The notes: generated by a model from the letters alone, not told the origin. Counted from the first letter of the stretch, positions 23,197 to 33,602 are shown. The stretch: 64,000 bases of DNA from Castanea sativa (GCF_040712315.1 NC_134016.1:50054986-50118985), one strand, 5' to 3'. Numbers and translations: made by a program.

Positions 23197-23643
23197 TCAA
23201 GTACGACTTTGCTGGTACGGATCATCATGCTTGCGCCCAGCACCCGGTATGTTCTCTTTTATTTTCTCTGTCAACCCCTTCTTCTCCTGTTGATGTTGGC
23301 CCTCGCAGTCACCTGGGGCTGTAGTTGAAGTTGTGTGACCTTGCTGCTGGTACGGATCATCATGCTTGCGCCCAACACCTGGGATCTTCTCTTTTATTTT
23401 CTCTGTCAACCCCTGCTGCTGATCATGACGATTATCACCGCCACGAGTAGGTGCGGTTGCATCAGGGCGCATACCTTGGAGAGTGGAGGAGTCAAACCCA
23501 CCAGTTGTGTCAGTGTGGTGGGTCGGGTTGCCATATTGATCAGTGTGAGTTCGGGGACCGCCATGTTCATCTACGCGAATTGGGTTGCCATATTCATCAA
23601 CTTGGGGTGTACCACCGGGGTATTGGTTTTGGTACTGCGACAT
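23197..23643 (-). CDS. Dehydrin (LEA group 2), Y-segment/K-segment type, C-terminally shortened
   Basis: Hydrophilic, glycine/glutamine/histidine-rich protein of 148 residues, starting MSQYQNQYPGGTPQ. Two Y-segments are visible, VDEYGNP and TDQYGNP, with a degenerate VDEHGGP between them. Two lysine-rich K-segments follow, [12 protein letters not shown] and [12 protein letters not shown]. No serine tract is seen. Dehydrins are stress-induced disordered proteins that protect membranes and enzymes during drought and cold. The start was chosen at the second in-frame ATG because the upstream 24 codons are hydrophobic leader-like sequence and the paralogue begins at the same point (MSHYQNQ). A TGA stops the frame just before what reads as a third K-segment (LEKIKKKRPGHH, then a stop) at about 23174-23196, so the usual terminal K-segment is lost. 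Confidence 0.9.
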   Translation of the reverse strand: MSQYQNQYPGGTPQVDEYGNPIRVDEHGGPRTHTDQYGNPTHHTDTTGGFDSSTLQGMRPDATAPTRGGDNRHDQQQGLTEKIKEKIPGVGRKHDDPYQQQGHTTSTTAPGDCEGQHQQEKKGLTEKIKENIPGAGRKHDDPYQQSRT

Positions 23644-23769
23644 TTTCAAAGTGAAAAGAGCAAAAGCAAGAGCTTCTAATAACAAGCAAAACTCAAAAAC
23701 AAGTGTCAAAAGCAAGTAGATTGTGAGTAATATTCGAAGATGTATGAAAACTATGGTTTAGGATTAGGA

Positions 23770-23781
23770 TTTATATAGGCG
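23770..23781 (-). promoter_or_regulatory. TATA box of dehydrin 1
   Basis: On the minus strand CTATATAAATCC lies about 130 bp upstream of the start codon. The same box is at about 28685-28696 before dehydrin 2, within otherwise conserved promoter text. Confidence 0.75.
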
Positions 23782-23870
23782 AGCATATGTGGTAAAATGT
23801 GGTCGAAGAGTTGGGACTATTCGCTTTGAGGTTGTTAAACGTGGCAAAGAGTTTAAAGCATCTGCAACTT

Positions 23871-23908
23871 TTACTATTACCGACATATATATATGTCGGT
23901 AATAGTAA
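23871..23908. promoter_or_regulatory. Perfect 38-bp palindrome with two inverted DRE/CRT cores
   Basis: The two 19-bp halves are exact reverse complements. Each arm contains ACCGAC, the core bound by CBF/DREB factors (RCCGAC), in opposite orientation around an alternating AT centre. It lies about 90 bp upstream of the dehydrin 1 TATA box. The sequence could equally be the tip of a degenerate foldback MITE, since flanking 'gcatctgcaactt' and 'gaattgtgg' are also loosely complementary. Confidence 0.8.
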
Positions 23909-23991
23909 GAATTGTGGTGACACGTCACCATGTTCTATATGTGGAAGCATGAAAAAATAGCCGTGGACCCCAGGTGATGTATATCTTGGTA

Positions 23992-23997
23992 CACGTG
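23992..23997. promoter_or_regulatory. G-box / ABRE (CACGTG) upstream of dehydrin 1
   Basis: The context acacgtggcc matches the ABA-response element ACGTGGC on the plus strand. A second CACGTG lies at 24101-24106 (cccacgtgtag). Both positions are CACATG in the dehydrin 2 promoter (28915-28920 and 29205-29210). Confidence 0.65.
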
Positions 23998-24113
23998 GCC
24001 TTTCGATTTTGCTGCCTCTCTCTAGTTTGGTGATAAACTTACTGCTGGTGTTGGATATGTATCAACGATTTTTTTTTTATCGTCTCATAGTCGTAGGTCC
24101 CACGTGTAGATAA

Positions 24114-24460
24114 CCATTGTATGAAATTTGTTAACACCTATATCCTAGCTTCGACCAGAGAGCGTGTTGATTCAGAAAGAAAACATGAGAGTCTAGAGAG
24201 ATTGTTGGACCTTCTCAATCTCAATCTAGATTATTTGGACTGGCCCAAGCCTAATGATAAGTGATTATTCTGTGCAACTAAGTTGTCTAACGTGGGCTAC
24301 AGATAAAAGCAAGCCCCATCCGAACTTGAGCAAGCGTAGACGAGTGAGGCTTGTGTGCCTGTACACTGGGCATGTTTGATGTTCGATTTATTGTAAAATG
24401 AGGTGTTAAAATTATAAAAGTAGTATTTTAAAATTGTAAATGCTAAAATTTTTATAATGA
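24114..24460. other. Spacer between dehydrin blocks, no gene
   Basis: No coding frame or repeat recognised. It may hold distal promoter of dehydrin 1. Confidence 0.4.
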
Positions 24461-25072
24461 AACTAGGTGGGATCAGATCGTCTTCTGTCTTTTTTTTCTT
24501 TTTTTTCCTTCTTCTTTTCTTATTCTGATTCAATTTTGGTGTTACAATTTGACTATTTTTATGAGAACTAGATTGTATTTTGATTATTCATCTTCGTTTA
24601 GAGAAATTTTTAGAGACTGAAAAAAAAGGAAATGGAAAGAGCGTGATACAGAAAGAAAGAAAGAATTAATTTAATATTTCAGTTACTAGAATTTTTATGG
24701 GAAGGAATTCAACTACTAATCTACAATAACCCATCAGGGCTTAACTCATATTTTGTGACTTTTGACTGGTCTCTTTAACTCTTTCTCTCATTATTTTGCA
24801 TGGTAATGAGAAATCCCCCTAGCAAAAGCAGTTTCAAAGTTTTGGGCCAATATGAAAAGTTTTGGACCAATATGAAATAGTATTATCTCACTTACTCATA
24901 GTATTAGCTCACTAAGGCCCATAAATCGCATTGGGCCTCTGTAAGAAGTGACGAGTCTGTCGACTACCATGGGCCTAGCTATTTTGCCACGAACACCTAC
25001 TGACAAATATTGGATGACATCCCTTCTGGGATTTGTGGGCCATTTGTGTATCACACGAGATTAGATTGTCCC

Positions 25073-27825
25073 TGTAAAATATCTTGTAGAAATTTGAGTC
25101 TTGTAGATATTTGTTAAAGCATAGAATATCTTGTAGATATTAGTTTTGTTGTTCTGTATTGTAGTTTGTATATAGCCGTGCTAAGCTATAGTAGCATAGA
25201 GTTGTAGTGCATTAAACGGGTGTAGTTTACCGAGCACACTTAGTTAGTTAGGTATCTGCCATTTGTCATGTTTGTATTGGTTGACTTAATTGTTGGTCAA
25301 GTGGTTACTCTGTTTCTGGAAGCAGAGTCAGATATTTATATATACAAAAATCATCCAATCAAAATCTAACTATTCCATCTTCACCAAGGTCCACAAAGGT
25401 TCAATCAGCATATTGCTAGATGTTGATGACATTCTAATAGCTAGCAATAATGTGGATGCTGTCAACACCTTCAAGTTTTTCCTAGACAACAAATTCAAGC
25501 TAAAAGATCTTGGCACTTTGAAGTATTTCTTAGGCCTTGAAGTTGCTAGGGTATTAGTTTATGTCAAAGGAAATTTACCTTGGAGCCATTGTCTGATACA
25601 TGTTTGCTAGCTAGCAAGCCTGCTAATATGTCAATGGAGCAGTCTGCCAAATTTAGTAGTTTAATGTGTGAGGCGGGTTGGTTACAAATTTTGGTAGTTT
25701 TAACTCAGCAGGTTAGGCAGGTTGGGCGTGTTGGCATTAACAACATTTAAAAAAAAATTATCACAAACTACAATTTTTTATTGAATAATCTCAAAATATA
25801 ACTAATACACAAAAAAAACTAAAGGTAGATTTCATTGAATAATCTCAATTCTAACATAAACAAAGGGTCAATGAAAAAAAGATATATCATCTTTAGCAAA
25901 AGTAGGCTCTGCCTTACAACTTACGAAATTTAAATCAACAAACTCAAAGTTTTAACATTTTCAAAGTCACATCAAGGATTAAAAATAATAAAAAATATTA
26001 GACAAAGACAAAGAATTAGATGGATTGTATTCTTATGTAATTTATAACATATTTAACGTGGATATACAATGAACTACTTGAATATATAATGAACCTGCTT
26101 GCCAAAATGGCTTTACTTGTAATATTATAACACATTTTATAATATATAAACAGATTGAATGACATAAACTAATATAAAAAAGACAGAAAAATATTTAAAC
26201 AATAGAAGACAATAACGCAATTACATACCTTTGTGATTGTCGGTCAAGAATTGAAATGGTAAGAAATAGGCTACAAAAAGGTTAAAGAAGAAAGAGGAAG
26301 GAAAAGACTGTGGCTGAAGGTGAAAGCCAAAAGTGAAAGGTAAGAACAAAGGAAAATTATTAGGTACTCTTAGTTACTATAAATGCATTCCCCTTCTCAC
26401 ATGAATGGTGGGAATGATGGATCCCACCATAAATTTATGGTATTCCGTCTCCCGAGAAGAAAAAGAGGGACCTAGAGCCACAAAGTGTATCTGGTATATA
26501 CAGCTGAAGTAAATGAAATGGAATGAATGGTAGGTAGGGGTGTTTAGGATTTCAATGTTGACATTTTAAATTTTATTTAAGGAATTTTTTAAAGGCTAGT
26601 TCTGTTTAGAGAATTGATTATTAATTAGTTGTAAAAATATATTAGGTGAATTGATTAACTTTAAATACTTAACAATTTGAATCAATATATATTTTTTTGT
26701 ATATATAATTAAGCAGGCGAGTCGGATGGTAGCAGATTGACAATTTTTCAATCCATAACCCAATCAAATCTATCATTTTTGGGGTCTAACCCGCCCAACC
26801 TAACTGCCTAACTTAATGACCTACACAGGGCGTGTGGGTCGACGAGTTAAGCGAATATTTTACCCACCCTACTAAAACTTAATTAGTTAATGAGTTCTCC
26901 CAAAGTGACTCATTTGCAAGCAGCTTATAGAATTCTTAAATACTCAAAGAAGACACCAGGGTTTGTTTCTTTTTGCAAGCTCAGAAAGCTTAAGGCCTAC
27001 TGTGATGCTAACTGGGCAACATGTCTATAGATACTAGAAGATTTATATCATTTTGTGTGTTTCTTGGTGAGTCTTTGATCTCCTGGAAGTGTAAAAAGCA
27101 ATAGGTTGTATCAAAATCTTCAATAGTCTGAGTACAGATTAATGGCTACAATCACAAGTGAAGTTGTTTGGTTTATAGCTTTACTCAAGACCTTTGGACT
27201 AGAGCACAATCATGCGGGTTCTCTTTACTGTAATAACAAGGCAGCTATCTATATTGCTACCAGTCCAGTTTTCCACGAAAGAACAGTCTATTTTCTTCAT
27301 CCGAAATAAGATTCAAGATGGTGTGATCAAGACCTTCCATGTACCTACTAGACATCAGATTGCAGATTTCTTCACTAAGACACTCAGGCATAAACAATTT
27401 CATTACTTGTTATCCAAGATGAACTTAGTCAACATATATAGTTCATCTTGAGGGAGTGTTAAATATCTGGTAGATATTTCAGTCTTGTAGACATTTGTTA
27501 AAGCATAGAATATCTTGTAGATATTAGTGCAGTAGTTCTGTATTGTAGTTTGTAGTGCTAAGCTACAATAGCATAGAATTGTAGTGCATTAAACGGATGT
27601 AGTTTACGGAGCACACTTGGTTAGTTAGGTACCTGTCATTTGTGATGTCTGTATGGATTGATTTGATTGTTGATCAGGTAGTTACTCTGTTTCTGATATA
27701 TAAGAAAGCAAAGTCAGATATTTAATTATATATACAAAAATCATTCAAGCAAGCTTTACATTGTTCACTGTCTCTCTGAGTTCATTTCCTCTGTTGAACC
27801 TTCGAACTTGCATGTGATTTCAATA
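25073..27825 (+). mobile_element. Ty1/Copia element, internally deleted, with nested insertion
   Basis: The element is flanked by gtccc (25068-25072 and 27826-27830) and interrupts dehydrin block copy 2; copy 1 is continuous there (attgtccccaag near 22755). The 5' LTR starts TGTAAAATATCTTG at 25073. The 3' LTR starts TGTTAAATATC at 27457, just after a polypurine tract (gagggag). The 5' LTR is fused near 25360 directly to reverse transcriptase coding text (LLDVDDILIASNN, then LKDLGTLKYFLGLEVAR), so the binding site, gag, protease and integrase are gone. RNase H text follows (AAYRILKYSKKTPG, AYCDANWA, then HQIADFFTKTL) with several stops. The 3' end reads ...TTTCAATA instead of the usual CA. 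Confidence 0.85.
25668..26868. mobile_element. Non-autonomous DNA element nested in the Copia element (probable hAT type)
   Basis: Copia coding text breaks off after 'KFSS' (about 25662) and resumes at 'L MSSPKVTHLQ' (about 26875). The intervening 1.2 kb has GC-rich ends in inverted orientation, left gaggcgggttgg, right aacccgcccaacc (about 26788-26800), typical of hAT-like repeats. The exact ends and target duplication were not resolved. Positions 26343-26440 inside resemble the left half of the MITE at 31897-32046. Confidence 0.6.
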
Positions 27826-28264
27826 GTCCCAACTCCCAACAATTGTGTTACTATATCATTTTTTTTTTCTCAAAGTTACAATCCTAATTAGAGCAAAAGT
27901 TCAGGCTATTTCCGACAATTTTAAGCCTCAATATGAAGCTCAATTAAAAAAAAAAAAAAAAAAATTCATATCATATATCAGCCCAAAAAAAAAAACAAAA
28001 GCACACCGCTATATTAAAGGTAATAACACCACAAAACACAATATTTGACCCAAACAAATGGAAGCATACGAGTAATACAACACAATATTCATCATACCAG
28101 ATTGTGTGCATCACTTTTACAACCCAAAAAAAATATATATTATATCACTTGTTTGTAACAAAAACGGTACCATGCATATGGACTCGCTTAGGCTACAAAC
28201 AAGCGTACTTTACGTATAGAAGTGAGAAACATATATAAGAGTCTATATGCGACATCAACACCAC

Positions 28265-28534
28265 CTAGTGGTATCCAGGAAGCTTTGCCTTGATCTTCTG
28301 CATCACTCCCCTCTTCTGCTGATGTTGTTGGCCCCCGTAGTGACCTGGGGCTGTAGTTGAAGTTGTGTGACCTTGCTGGTGCCCAACACCTGGTATCTGC
28401 TCTTTTATTTTCTCTGTCAACCCCCCTGTAGCTGAAGTTGTGTGACTTTGCTTCTTGCGCCCAACACCTGGGATCTTCTCTTTTATTTTCTCTATCAACC
28501 CCTTCTTCACCACCTGGTTCTGGTAATGCGACAT
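28265..28534 (-). CDS. Dehydrin, K-segment-only paralogue, 89 residues
   Basis: Tandem paralogue of the dehydrin at 23197. It starts [13 protein letters not shown] and carries three K-segments: [27 protein letters not shown] and a terminal [16 protein letters not shown]. The Y-segments (DEYGNP) are absent: the text jumps from the N-terminus straight into the first K-segment, so a deletion of roughly 60 codons is implied. Between K-segments are short threonine/glycine/histidine-rich spacers shared with dehydrin 1 ([10 protein letters not shown]). Unlike dehydrin 1, the last K-segment is intact. The frame is clean, so it may be functional with altered domain order. Confidence 0.88.
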   Translation of the reverse strand: MSHYQNQVVKKGLIEKIKEKIPGVGRKKQSHTTSATGGLTEKIKEQIPGVGHQQGHTTSTTAPGHYGGQQHQQKRGVMQKIKAKLPGYH

Positions 28535-28783
28535 TTTCAAAGGAAAAGAGAGCAAAAGCAAGAGCTTCTAATAATAAGCAAAACTCAAAGCTATAACTAA
28601 TTTGGCTAACAAAAACAAAGTGTCAAAAGCAAGTAGATTGTGAATAATATTCGAAGATGTATGAAAACTATGGTTTAGGATTAGGATTTATATAGGCGAG
28701 CATATGTGGTATGTGGTAGAAGAGTTGGACTACGCGCTTTGAGGTTGTTAAGCGTGACAAAGAGTTTAAAGCATCTGCAACTT

Positions 28784-28817
28784 TTACTATGACCGACGTA
28801 TACGTCGGTAATAGTAA
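28784..28817. promoter_or_regulatory. Palindrome with inverted DRE/CRT cores upstream of dehydrin 2
   Basis: A 34-bp palindrome with a single mismatched pair. It keeps both ACCGAC cores but has a shorter centre (gtatac instead of the longer AT run). Position relative to the TATA box is as in dehydrin 1. Confidence 0.75.
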
Positions 28818-29254
28818 GAATTGTGGATGTTTCATGAAAACAAGGACCAAGTTTTTATATATGGTAAAGCATGAAAAAAATAGCCGTGGACCCCAGGTGA
28901 TGTATATCTTGGTCCACATGGCCTTTCGATTCTGCTGACTCTCTCTAGTTTGGTGTTAATCCTTTACTGCAGTGTTGGATATGTATCAACGATTTTTGGA
29001 AAAGACTTTTGACACATAAGGTGGCGCAAAAAGAAAAAATCAGTCTTCGCTGATGTGGCGATTTATAATTGGTAAAAAAGTGTCCTACTATCACTCTTTC
29101 TTCAATTATAACTAGTCACATGTGCGACTTGTAGCTTATTTTTGTGCCACCCTCTGTGGCACTAGAAGGACTCAAGATTCTTTGATCATCTCAGTCGTAA
29201 GTCCCACATGTAGATAAGTTGTAGAGATAATTAAAATAAAGGATTCTTTTTATA

Positions 29255-29753
29255 TTTTATATTATATATATATTGTCATTTTTGATAATTTATCTCTCAA
29301 ATTGTCATTTTTATAAGTACTAATCAAACACAATTTTTTTAAAAATTACTTTTTAACAGCTTTTTTTTATTAAACACTCAATCTTTACAAAAAATCAAAT
29401 TTTATACTACACTTTTTAAAATCTCAACTTTTTCAAAAAATACAATATCAAAAAGTTGAACCAAACTTACCCATAACCTCATAACACATTTATTTATTTG
29501 TTTAGGTGTCAGATGTGCAGGACTGAATTATTTTATGGTTATGGGTTAGGCTGTCAACTTGACAATGTTTCTTTGAATTGTATGATGAAATTTGAGTTCA
29601 TTAAATTTTAGTACAAACATTGCTATTATTATCATGTTAAAAAATTTTCATAATTTTTTTGTTTTTGGGTACAATTATTGAGTTGAAAAAGTGCCAAGGG
29701 GTGACCCTACCACATTGGCCTTTTTTGGGGTTCCTTTGTCCGTTTCTCATTTA
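29255..29753. repeat. AT-rich block plus TPD1 intron 2 fragment, copy 2
   Basis: 29255-29480 matches 21640-21868. 29500-29753 matches the TPD1-like intron 2 in pieces (4961-5010, 5352-5385, 5490-5560 and 5665-5725: tgaccctaccacattggcc, ttcctttgtccgtttctcattta). Internal parts of the intron are missing. Similarity resumes after the Harbinger-type element at 30606. Confidence 0.8.
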
Positions 29754-30605
29754 GGGTGCGTTTGTTTCGACAGTAAAGCAATTCCGAAAAATGTTTTCAA
29801 GAAAGGAAAATATTTTCGGAAAAGGAAAATATTTTTAGATGTTTGGTGGCATTTTAAAAAATATTTTGGAAAATATTTTCAAGTGTTTGGTAACATTCTG
29901 AAAATGCAAATTTTTTACTGATTTCTCACATTTTCTCAGCTTCCAAACAAATTTTATATCAAAAAAATCTACAACACCCACACAGCAGCCACAGAAAAAT
30001 TCACCTCCACCCACACACCAGCACCACACAACACAAAAACCACCAAAACACCACCACCCACACCACCGCAACAACAACAACAAAATCATAGATCAATGTT
30101 CGGATTGATTGAGAGATTGAGGGAGAGAGATCGGTAACGGCGGCCAGATTGGTAACGACGGAGGTGGGTTTGGGCTTGGGACGGTGGTCTCGCGGCTCGA
30201 TCTCGTCGGCGCGAGCTCATCTGGGCTTGGGGCTCGGTCTGGGCTTGAGGCTCGATCTCGCCGGCGCGAGCTCGTCTGGGCTTGGGGCTCGATCTCGCCA
30301 GCGCGAGCTCGTCGGCACTTCTCTCTCTTTCTCCTCTCTTCGTTCTCTGTCTCCCTCTCTTCGTGCTCTCTCTTTCTCCTCTCTTCGTTCTCTGTCTCCC
30401 TCTCTTCGTGCTCTCTCTCTGTTTTCCGTGGAAAATGTGATTTGAAGGTAAAATAGGAACGGTAAACCAATTCCATCGTATAAGGGGTGTTTTACGGTCA
30501 AACTGGAAAATAATTTCAGTTGACCAAATTTTTTGTGCTCACCAAACACCCGCAAACGGGAAAAATAATTTCTGAAATTGGTTTACCGTTAAACCAAACG
30601 CAGCC
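29754..30605. mobile_element. PIF/Harbinger-type non-autonomous element, 852 bp, with GC-rich core
   Basis: Ends GGGTGCGTTTGTTTCGACAG and (reverse complement) GGCTGCGTTTGGTTTAACGG are inverted repeats. TTA flanks both sides (29751-29753, 30606-30608). The uninterrupted site is in the TPD1 intron (tctcatttaatttacacac near 5717). The interior has a GC-rich minisatellite (30194-30314) and a 45-bp CT-rich tandem duplication (30322-30420), unlike the AT-rich surroundings. Open frames there are low-complexity and not assigned to a protein. Confidence 0.82.
30194..30314. repeat. GC-rich minisatellite inside the Harbinger-type element
   Basis: Units beginning ggctcgatctcg(t/c)cggcgcg follow each other about three and a half times, one of them shortened. 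A 45-bp CT-rich doublet (tctcctctcttcgttctctg...) follows. Together they form a sharp GC island of about 300 bp. Confidence 0.85.
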
Positions 30606-31896
30606 TTAATTTACACACTATAATTCCCGTGAATTCACCTCCAAAAAAGTGTATTTTGTCTGCAGGAGTATCACTGCTTTTTTTACATCCCTGAAATAAA
30701 GTTCTTCGTGACAACTTTTAGAAGTTTGCCTTCGAACCCATCTGCTTAATTTGAAAAGGGCTAGATTGGGTTTGCCTTTCCAATTTCTAACCGTGAATCC
30801 AACATCTATTCCTTACAAATCTCATCGGGCCCAACCAAAATCCCATGCTTTTGTTTTGATTAATGAGTAATGACACTATTGTCAAATTCGAAGTAGTACA
30901 CACATTATGCTTATATTTAATATAATTAAATTTAAAAAGTAGCCGAAATTTTTGACTTCCACAAGTTTGTGGCTCCACTGTGTTTGAGTGAAGAAATTGG
31001 TATTTTTACATAAATTCTTAAGTTAGCCATTCCTCAGTTTAGATATGAACTAAGAAATTAACAAATTAAACACTAAAGCTTTAAAAGGTAACAAATTAAA
31101 CACTAAAGCATTAAAAGGTAACAAATAAAACTGAAGGTTTGACTCATTACCTTTTATAAATTCAGGGCTTAATTTGTGATTTGCTGTCAAAACTCCAACC
31201 ATGTTAGTGTCACAACATATTTGTACCGACAAACTTAACACGTTGTTGTTAAGACTATATGCATATGTCTAAAACAACTCGTTTGATTATGTTGTAAGGG
31301 TTGTATTATGCACATCATCACATATACATTCCAAACTATGGCTTCTTAAATCATCTAATTAATACAACACAGTTACTTAAGGTGGGGAAGCATTGAATGT
31401 CCATAGAGATCAGATAGCTAGCTTCATTGGTGTTTTATATAACCCAATCAAGATATTTTAGGGGTAAAACGTCATTGCCAATGTGATGCAGGTAGAAATC
31501 TGTTAGGTTGGCTAAATCAAATATTGAATCAAAGGATTAAGATAAATAGTTTCGGGATGCCACTTAACCACTACTGATCGTGGATGTCACTCAACACTAT
31601 AACGTCACACACTTAATTGTTAGGAGGAATTGCTCAACTCCAAAAGAAGGACACTTGCAAATAATTTTCTGATTAAAAACTCCCTGCTGTCTTCTAATTT
31701 CTCATTGATATTTATTGGTGAACACATTGCATGTGAAATAAATACTTACAATTAAATGCTTTACAACTTCCAGCACAGATGACAACTCCCTAGATTGACT
31801 TCACATCATTCTATGATTAAATTTATTAAGCTGGTAGTTTGGAGCAACGACCAGCAAGACACATAATTAACTTTGACAACTGGACTTATTAATAAA

Positions 31897-32046
31897 GGGA
31901 AATTATTGAGTACTTCCGGAGTACAATAAATGCATACTCCCTCCTCTCACATAATTGTGAGTCCCACTAATTAAATTCGCACTCGTAATTCATGTGAGAG
32001 GGGGAATACGCATTTATGGTCCTCCGGGAGTAATTAATAATTTTCC
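31897..32046. mobile_element. Mutator-type MITE, 150 bp
   Basis: Inverted ends GGGAAATTATTGAGTAC and (reverse complement) GGAAAATTATTAATTAC, with a perfect 9-bp direct repeat attaataaa on both sides (31888-31896, 32047-32055). Segment A is uninterrupted at this place (cttataaataaatgacac near 9303). Confidence 0.88.
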
Positions 32047-33129
32047 ATTAATAAATAACATATGTCGTCTATGTAGCTATCACATAAGTTGTCTCTATGC
32101 TCTGTAGCACAATGATGACATCAGAATTGAAGATTTGAAGAGAAAAATCATATCATGAAATCCTAAAGTGAAAGCATATCCACTAGTGGTAAATGGTTTG
32201 TTGCCCATTTTTTAAATACTATATGAAAGACATTGAAGTCATTTTGCCATAGGATGTCCATAGGTAAAAATAGGATATGGCATGCGTGTGTGTGAGCATG
32301 GGTGCGTTGGGGGTCCTTTTTTTTTTTTTTCGGGTTTCCTGCAGAATGAAAAAACTCAACTATAACACATAAATGAATACGTACATACATTTTAAGTGTG
32401 TGTGTGTAAGGGGTTGGGCATAGTATATATACATTTTTTACATAGATTTTTTTTTTTTAAGTTAAAATTTACATAGATTCTATGGTGGGAAAGCATTCAG
32501 AAAGAGGTTTAGTTGACTAGAGTCGCAATATCACTGATCTAAACACAAACCTACTAGGCATGCCATCTAGTGAAAGTAAAAACAATTTTATGATTTGTTC
32601 ATCTATAACATTGTCAGATATCTTCTATATTTTAGGGCTTCCATGGGGTCCATGGCCGTTAAATAATATCCTCGACCTTGAGTCTTGACATTGACAGACC
32701 ACAGTTTGCAAGTTGCAAGTCCCATAAAGGATATAGTTCAGAAATATATACTTGATCTCCTTAATATCATGCTACAATTCTCAATATATTTGCATTCACG
32801 AGTCACCTACTGACCTACTCCAATAAACAATCTGCCATTCAGTGTGATTTAATCTTGTGATACAGTTTCTTCCTAGATTCAAAAGAGTTCATGAAGAAAA
32901 TTTTCATGAAAGAAAAGACCAAAGACGCATAAATTCACATTATGTGTTCGTACAATGATTAAGATTCTTACTCTATTGAGTATTAAATGCATAGTATTTT
33001 GTTTTAGTAAATTCAAGCAGCATTGCTATTCTGATCTCTTCTCAAATGGCTCAGAAATTGTTGTACGAAGGGCGGTATCAAAGGATGCTCGATCTATGAT
33101 CAGTCCAAAAAGAGAGAGAGGAAGAGGAG

Positions 33130-33562
33130 TGTAGGGAAATTACCACGAAATTCCGAACGGTGAGAAACAAAAGATGGAGAAAACACATGCCAAAGAAAAT
33201 AATCACACGTACATGACAGTATTTATGTGGTTCGGCAATTTTTCCTGCGTTCACGAAGGTGCAAGAATTTCACTATTATTAGGGAAAAATACAAAGTACG
33301 GCTACAGTCTTTTCTCTCTCACACGACAAAAACAACAGAAAACCCTAATTACCAAAATAACGTTTTTTCTATATCCTACGCACAGGATTCACAATGGGCT
33401 ACAAAATAGGCCAAAAAATTCCGGCTTGGACTTGTCGACCTAAGCTTCTGCTCCATGGACTAAGCCTCAGAAAATCGCTCATTAAAAAACCACGCAACAT
33501 TATTCGGGTCGGGTCGGGTCGTCAACTAGATCAAACACAACTAGGCTCCACAAAGCCCAACA
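33130..33562. mobile_element. Solo LTR, 433 bp
   Basis: Begins TGTAGGGAAATTACC and ends GCCCAACA (TG...CA), with a 5-bp direct repeat aggag on both sides (33125-33129, 33563-33567). Segment A has the empty site (gagaggagtccgtac near 10437). No coding capacity. It is interpreted as the product of LTR-LTR recombination; a short TRIM-like element is the alternative. Confidence 0.85.
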
Positions 33563-33602
33563 AGGAGTCTGTACTCATTTTAAAGAACCTTCAATAAATA
33601 TA

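Larger units (their letters stand above)
22007..24113. repeat. Dehydrin block, copy 1 (paralogue of 24461-29218)
   Basis: Collinear similarity to copy 2 runs from 'aaactaggt(c/g)gg(g/a)tcagatc' through 'gtgacgag(t)gtgtcgactaccatgggcc', the 3' flank, the dehydrin coding region and the promoter up to 'gtcccac(g/a)tgtagata'. Copy 2 is interrupted by a Copia element and by a piece of about 180 bp near 28998-29180. A direct tandem arrangement points to unequal exchange. Confidence 0.85.

Noticed and set aside
30093..30476. Charged RE/ER-rich frames in the Harbinger-type element
   Set aside because: They arise from the 45-bp CT-rich tandem repeat and GC minisatellite, in several frames on both strands.
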